The notes beneath the pieces were generated by a model. That model made no database searches, had not been told where the DNA came from, and saw only the letters and a program-made list of their open reading frames with translations. From NCBI GenBank assembly GCA_022711435.1, contig JAKLFB010000035.1, positions 1-64,000 on the forward strand: 64,000 bases of DNA, read 5' to 3'. Below, one piece after another: positions 60,273 to 64,000 of this stretch. The DNA is from Verrucomicrobiota bacterium. Lineage in GTDB: Bacteria > Verrucomicrobiota > Verrucomicrobiia > Limisphaerales > UBA1319. Both the position numbers and the translations under genes were made by a program. How positions within the stretch are numbered: the stretch's first letter is position 1; the number at the start of each line of letters is the position of its first letter.

Positions 60273-62546
60273 ATGAAGCCGCATACCCATTACATTCTCA
60301 TGGGTCTTTGCCTAGCCGCGTTGTCCGGGCCGCTGAGCGGCCAAGCGGCCACCGTCTGGACCGGCCCGCGCATCGTCAAAAGCGATGCGAATGATCCCGA
60401 TCATCTGACGGCCCGCGTCGCGTTGACTCGCGGCAGTTCTGCGGGGCTCTTCAACAGTCAGCAGGAGACTGGGTTCACTCATTTCCTGAGCCCCATCGAC
60501 ACAGAGTGGGCGAACGGAACCACCGCCAATTATGCGGCCCTCTCCTACAAGGATTGGAACACCTGGGCCAAGAGCGTCAATGGGGGGCCTCCCAACACGG
60601 TGGGAAAAGACGCCGTCGTCCATCTCAAGACCGACAATATTTACATCGACATTAAGTTCCTGTCCTGGGCAGTTGGTGGGCACTACTCCTACGAACGCTC
60701 GACGCCGGCGACGGCGAACGCGCCGCCCAGCGTGGCCATCACTAACCCTCCTGACAACTCGGTCTTCGGCAACACCGACACCATGACCATCGAGGCCTCC
60801 GCCAACGATACGGATGGCAGCGTGACGAACGTCCAGCTCTTCGACGGGGTGGTGTCGCTGGGCGACGCTGCCGCCAGCCCGTACCGTGTCTCGACCCGCC
60901 TCGCGCTTGGGCCGCATACGCTGACCGCGGTGGCCTCAGACAACCTCGGCGCCACGACGACGTCAGCCCCCGTACACGTGACCGTGGCCAGGTACCTGCT
61001 AGCGATTCCGAACGGGAACATCGCCATCCTGTTGCAGCCCATCGCCACCGGACTGGCCGCGCCCGACTACGCCATCAGCCCGCCCGGCGACACCAGCCGG
61101 CTATTCGTGGTGGAGCAGAACGGGTTGTTGCGCATCATTCAGAACGGGATCTTGCTGCCCGGGTCGGCGCTCGACATCCAGAGCCGCGTGCAGCCGCCGC
61201 TGGTCCCGACCAATCCCAACGACGAGCGCGGCTTTCTTGGACTGGCCTTTCATCCCGGCTTCAACAACCCGGCCAGCCCCGGTTTTCGCACGCTCTATAC
61301 CTATAACAGCGAGCCCATCCCGGCAGAGACGACGCCTACCTATCCTGTGCCGACCACCGCCACGAACAACTACCAGAACGTCGTCAACGAGTGGAAGATC
61401 TCGGCCACGGACGCCAATCTCGTTGATCCCGCCTCGCGCCGGGAGGTCATCTCGTTCGGCAAAAACGCCGGCAATCACAACGGCGGCACGATCGCCTTCG
61501 GACCGGACGGCTACCTGTATCTCGCTTTGGGCGACGGCGGCAACGCCAACGATGTCGGACCGAGCCACATCGAGCCGGGCGGCAACGCCCAAAACCTGGG
61601 CACCCCACTGGGCAAAATGTTGCGGTTTGACCCGCTCAATCCAGCCTTGAACCCGACCAGCCCCGATCCGGTCAGCGCCAACGGCCAGTACCGCATCCCG
61701 ACGACCAACCCGTTCCAGGGGCCGGGCCAAGCGCCCGAGATCTATGCCTACGGGCTGCGCAACCCCTATCGCTTCTCCTTCGACCGTGCCAATGGTGACC
61801 TGATCCTGGCCGACGTCGGCCAGAACAACATCGAGGAGATCGACCGCATTGTCCTCGGCGGCAACTACGGCTGGGCGATCAAAGAGGGGGACTTCCTTTT
61901 CAACCGTACCGACGGTCCGTCCGGGCCCGCCGGCACCATCGGGGCGCCCCCCGGGAATCGCAGCCCGGGAAGTCCGGTGGGGCTGATTGACCCGATTACT
62001 GGTATCTTGGGGACACTGGAATACGACCACAACGAAGGCATCTCCATCACCGGCGGCTTCGTCTATCGCGGCACAGCGATCCCGGAGCTGTTCGGGAAGT
62101 ATATCTTCGGTGACTTGGCCCTGCATCGAGTGCCCGTGCGGGCGGACGGCCGTATGTTCTACGCCGATCTTCAGACCGGCCAGATCCAGGCGTTTTCACT
62201 GCCCCAGTTTGGCACGGGGATCTTGCCGAACGGCCTTACCGTGCATGGATTCGGAGAGGACGCGGATGGAGAACTCTACGCCCTGGTGACCAACACCTCG
62301 GCCAATGGGACCGGCGGGGTCGTTTACAGGCTCTTCTCTATGCGCCTGACGGTCCAGTTGTCCGGCAGCATGCTGGACATCTCCTGGCCCGTTGCAGGTG
62401 GGCGCCTGGAAGCGCAGGCCAACGGCCCGGGTATTGGCATTGGCACGAACTGGGTCACGGTGCCGAGCTCAACGGCTACCAATCATGTCGTCGTTCCCAT
62501 TGACCCGGCCAATGGCAGCGCTTTCTACCGACTGGCCCTTCCGTGA
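60273..62546 (+). CDS. Secreted PQQ-type sugar dehydrogenase (GSDH family) with Ig-like domain
   Basis: A 757-aa exported protein with a signal peptide (LMGLCLAALSGPLSGQAA). An Ig-like domain (about 150-245; NAPPSVAITNPPDNSVFG) precedes a six-bladed glucose/sorbosone dehydrogenase propeller (about 250-680). Diagnostic parts are RLFVVEQNGLLRII, ERGFLGLAFHPGF, H402 in KNAGNHNGGTIAFGPDGYLY, LALGDGGN, EIYAYGLRNPYRFSFD and GGNYGWAIKEGD. Such enzymes oxidise sugars with PQQ in the periplasm. A short beta domain ends the protein. No other gene is linked on this strand; upstream lies the CDF remnant. Confidence 0.88.
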   Translation: MKPHTHYILMGLCLAALSGPLSGQAATVWTGPRIVKSDANDPDHLTARVALTRGSSAGLFNSQQETGFTHFLSPIDTEWANGTTANYAALSYKDWNTWAKSVNGGPPNTVGKDAVVHLKTDNIYIDIKFLSWAVGGHYSYERSTPATANAPPSVAITNPPDNSVFGNTDTMTIEASANDTDGSVTNVQLFDGVVSLGDAAASPYRVSTRLALGPHTLTAVASDNLGATTTSAPVHVTVARYLLAIPNGNIAILLQPIATGLAAPDYAISPPGDTSRLFVVEQNGLLRIIQNGILLPGSALDIQSRVQPPLVPTNPNDERGFLGLAFHPGFNNPASPGFRTLYTYNSEPIPAETTPTYPVPTTATNNYQNVVNEWKISATDANLVDPASRREVISFGKNAGNHNGGTIAFGPDGYLYLALGDGGNANDVGPSHIEPGGNAQNLGTPLGKMLRFDPLNPALNPTSPDPVSANGQYRIPTTNPFQGPGQAPEIYAYGLRNPYRFSFDRANGDLILADVGQNNIEEIDRIVLGGNYGWAIKEGDFLFNRTDGPSGPAGTIGAPPGNRSPGSPVGLIDPITGILGTLEYDHNEGISITGGFVYRGTAIPELFGKYIFGDLALHRVPVRADGRMFYADLQTGQIQAFSLPQFGTGILPNGLTVHGFGEDADGELYALVTNTSANGTGGVVYRLFSMRLTVQLSGSMLDISWPVAGGRLEAQANGPGIGIGTNWVTVPSSTATNHVVVPIDPANGSAFYRLALP

Positions 62547-62700
62547 CGGATGCGGCGGTATGGCGAGTCATCACGCTGGAACCTTCCTTGAGGGGCTTCG
62601 CTGCCACTATCTTCTCCGAAGCAAAGCCGCACAAATAAAGGCCAGCGAATTCCCTGGATGCGCAATCGGCGGCCAATTGCTCCAACACGCGAAGGCTCGA

Positions 62701-63984
62701 TCAGGACGCCGGAGCATGGCCGGCGGAGGGGAGTCTCGGCGACGCTGGCGCGGCAGCATAGCCGTGGGCTTTGGCCGGCCACGCGAGGGCGAACAAGACC
62801 GTGCCCAGGGCGGCCATGCCTGTCATGCCCGCCAGCGCGGCATTCCAGCCGTGATGCTGAACCAGAGCGCCCAGGCCCCAGCCCGAAAGCAGCGTGCTGG
62901 CATAGGAAAAGATGCTGGTGAATCCGATCGCCGTCGCTGCCAGCCGTTTCGTGGCCAGATTGGCGACCACGATGCCGACCAGCGCCTGGGGGCCATAGAT
63001 GAAGAACCCCGCCAGGCAGAGCAGCATCGTGTTGAGCCAGAGGGACTGGCTGGCCAGTTTCCAGAAGAGCAGGATGGCCACCCCGGCCAGAACCATGAAG
63101 ATCACACAGAGCCGCGCGCCCCGCCCGCCAAACACGCGATCGGTCAGCCAGCCAGAAATCAACATACCAGCCACACCCGCCAATTCGAAGCCTGCCACCA
63201 TCCAGCCCGAATGGCTCAGCCGGATCTGCTTCATCTCGGTCAAGCACGTGGGCCCCCAGTCGAGAACGGCGTAGCGGAGGCTGTAGACGCAGAAGCTGCC
63301 CAGCGCCAGCAGCCAGATGTACGGATTGCCGAACACTTGCTGGAGCAGGGCGGACGAGAACCCGCCGGCGTTGGCTCCCTGCTCCGTCCCTTCGACTTCC
63401 GGCAGCCCCAGCGACGGCGGCGTGTCGCGCAAGGAGACAAGCAGAAAGACCGATCCGAGAATCGCCAGGCCAGCGGGCCCCAAGAAACAAAGCCGCCAGT
63501 GGTATTCCGCCAAATACCCGCAAAGCACTACGACGAGACCTGCGCCGATCGAATGGGAGGTGTTCCAGATGCAGAAGTTCGTGGCCAGTTTCTTCGGGGG
63601 AAACCAATGGGTCATCAGCCGGGCGCAGGGGGGAAAGCCCATGCCTTGCACCCACCCATTGAGCATCCACCATAGGCCCAGCGTGAGAACGGCCGAGCTC
63701 AGCCCGAAGCAGACGTTGACCAGCGCCGAGAGAAGCAGGCCGGCGGCCATGAAGGTGCGCGCGTTGGCGTGGTCGCCCAGCACGCCGTTGGCAAACTTGG
63801 AGACGCCGTAGAGCAATCCGTGCAACGTGAGAAAGAGTCCCAGATCCGCCTTGCCGATGCCCAGGTCCTGGCCCAATCCCGGCATCGCGAGGCTGAGATT
63901 CTTGCGCACGAAATAGAACATTGCGTAGCCGACGATCGTGGAAAACAAAATCCGGCGCTGCCAGTAACGATACAGCGCTTTCAC
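62701..63984 (-). CDS. MFS transporter of the organophosphate:phosphate antiporter type (GlpT/UhpT-like)
   Basis: A 427-aa membrane protein with about 12 hydrophobic segments. The N-terminus (YRYWQRRILFSTIVGYAMFY then FVRKNLSLAMPGL) and the block LTLHGLLYGVSKFANGVLGD are characteristic of the GlpT/UhpT family, which exchanges sugar phosphates or glycerol-3-phosphate for phosphate. WWMLNGWVQGMGFPPCARLM and SGWLTDRVFGGRGAR also fit. I take the GTG at 63984 as the start (GGGAG upstream). The frame stays open to the window edge, so a longer N-terminus cannot be excluded. The substrate is not determined. Confidence 0.88.
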   Translation of the reverse strand: MKALYRYWQRRILFSTIVGYAMFYFVRKNLSLAMPGLGQDLGIGKADLGLFLTLHGLLYGVSKFANGVLGDHANARTFMAAGLLLSALVNVCFGLSSAVLTLGLWWMLNGWVQGMGFPPCARLMTHWFPPKKLATNFCIWNTSHSIGAGLVVVLCGYLAEYHWRLCFLGPAGLAILGSVFLLVSLRDTPPSLGLPEVEGTEQGANAGGFSSALLQQVFGNPYIWLLALGSFCVYSLRYAVLDWGPTCLTEMKQIRLSHSGWMVAGFELAGVAGMLISGWLTDRVFGGRGARLCVIFMVLAGVAILLFWKLASQSLWLNTMLLCLAGFFIYGPQALVGIVVANLATKRLAATAIGFTSIFSYASTLLSGWGLGALVQHHGWNAALAGMTGMAALGTVLFALAWPAKAHGYAAAPASPRLPSAGHAPAS

Positions 63985-64000
63985 CGCGGCCGGCTCCCGC

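Noticed and set aside
62525..63673. Minus-strand frame of about 380 codons inside the MFS gene
   Set aside because: Out-of-frame shadow of the MFS transporter; no hydrophobic helices or motifs of its own.

Overview
The window reads as a GC-rich chromosome segment from a Verrucomicrobiota bacterium, probably of the Limisphaerales/Pedosphaera side. The reasons are the two giant secreted lamin-tail (LTD)/CotH proteins, the PEP-CTERM surface protein, the tricorn-type protease, the large secreted glycoside hydrolases and many very long intact reading frames. This placement rests on gene content only; no rRNA gene is present.

Left end (1-6.2 kb): a type II-C CRISPR-Cas locus on the minus strand, with an intact Cas9 (1186 aa) whose stop overlaps cas1. 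cas2 and the repeat array must lie beyond the left edge. Behind cas9 is a candidate tracrRNA on the plus strand that ends in a strong intrinsic terminator. The cas9 and tracrRNA promoters appear to share one -10 region, and cas9 looks leaderless. Next comes a tyrosine integrase, then two sets of short direct repeats, then tRNA-Val(GAC). This arrangement suggests that the CRISPR-Cas locus sits on an element integrated at the tRNA 3' end.

6.2-25.2 kb: mostly plus-strand chromosomal genes. They are purH, a GH2 glycosidase with two CBM-like modules, a convergent PEP-CTERM gene with a clear promoter, argC, an SDR of D-mannonate-oxidoreductase type coupled to a LarA-type nickel enzyme, a SpoIID/SH3 protein, a PHP-domain protein, a tricorn protease and der. 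A two-gene minus-strand module (small protein plus DUF6036-type nucleotidyltransferase) follows and resembles a toxin-antitoxin pair.

25.2-43.98 kb: a structured multi-hairpin repeat, then two giant LTD/CotH proteins (about 2240 and 2055 aa) of parallel architecture. The second overlaps a MGDG-synthase-like glycosyltransferase by ATGA. sucCD, a YggT-like membrane protein and a convergent mtnA complete the block.

43.98-56.3 kb: a hemicellulose (arabinoxylan) degradation cluster. It holds a GH51, a GH78-like protein, a CE1-GH10 fusion, a CE1-malectin-GH51 fusion and a GH43, with tspO in the middle. Together these could deacylate, debranch and hydrolyse xylan outside the cell or in the periplasm. 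Three consecutive enzymes carry Gly/Arg-rich insertions.

56.3-60.2 kb: a decay zone. It has a recombinase remnant, a DoxX-like fragment, an intact hemerythrin gene, a scar joining remnants of an MDR oxidoreductase and a DUF488 gene, an intact fumC and a frameshifted CDF metal transporter. The right end has a secreted PQQ-type sugar dehydrogenase and an organophosphate-type MFS transporter.
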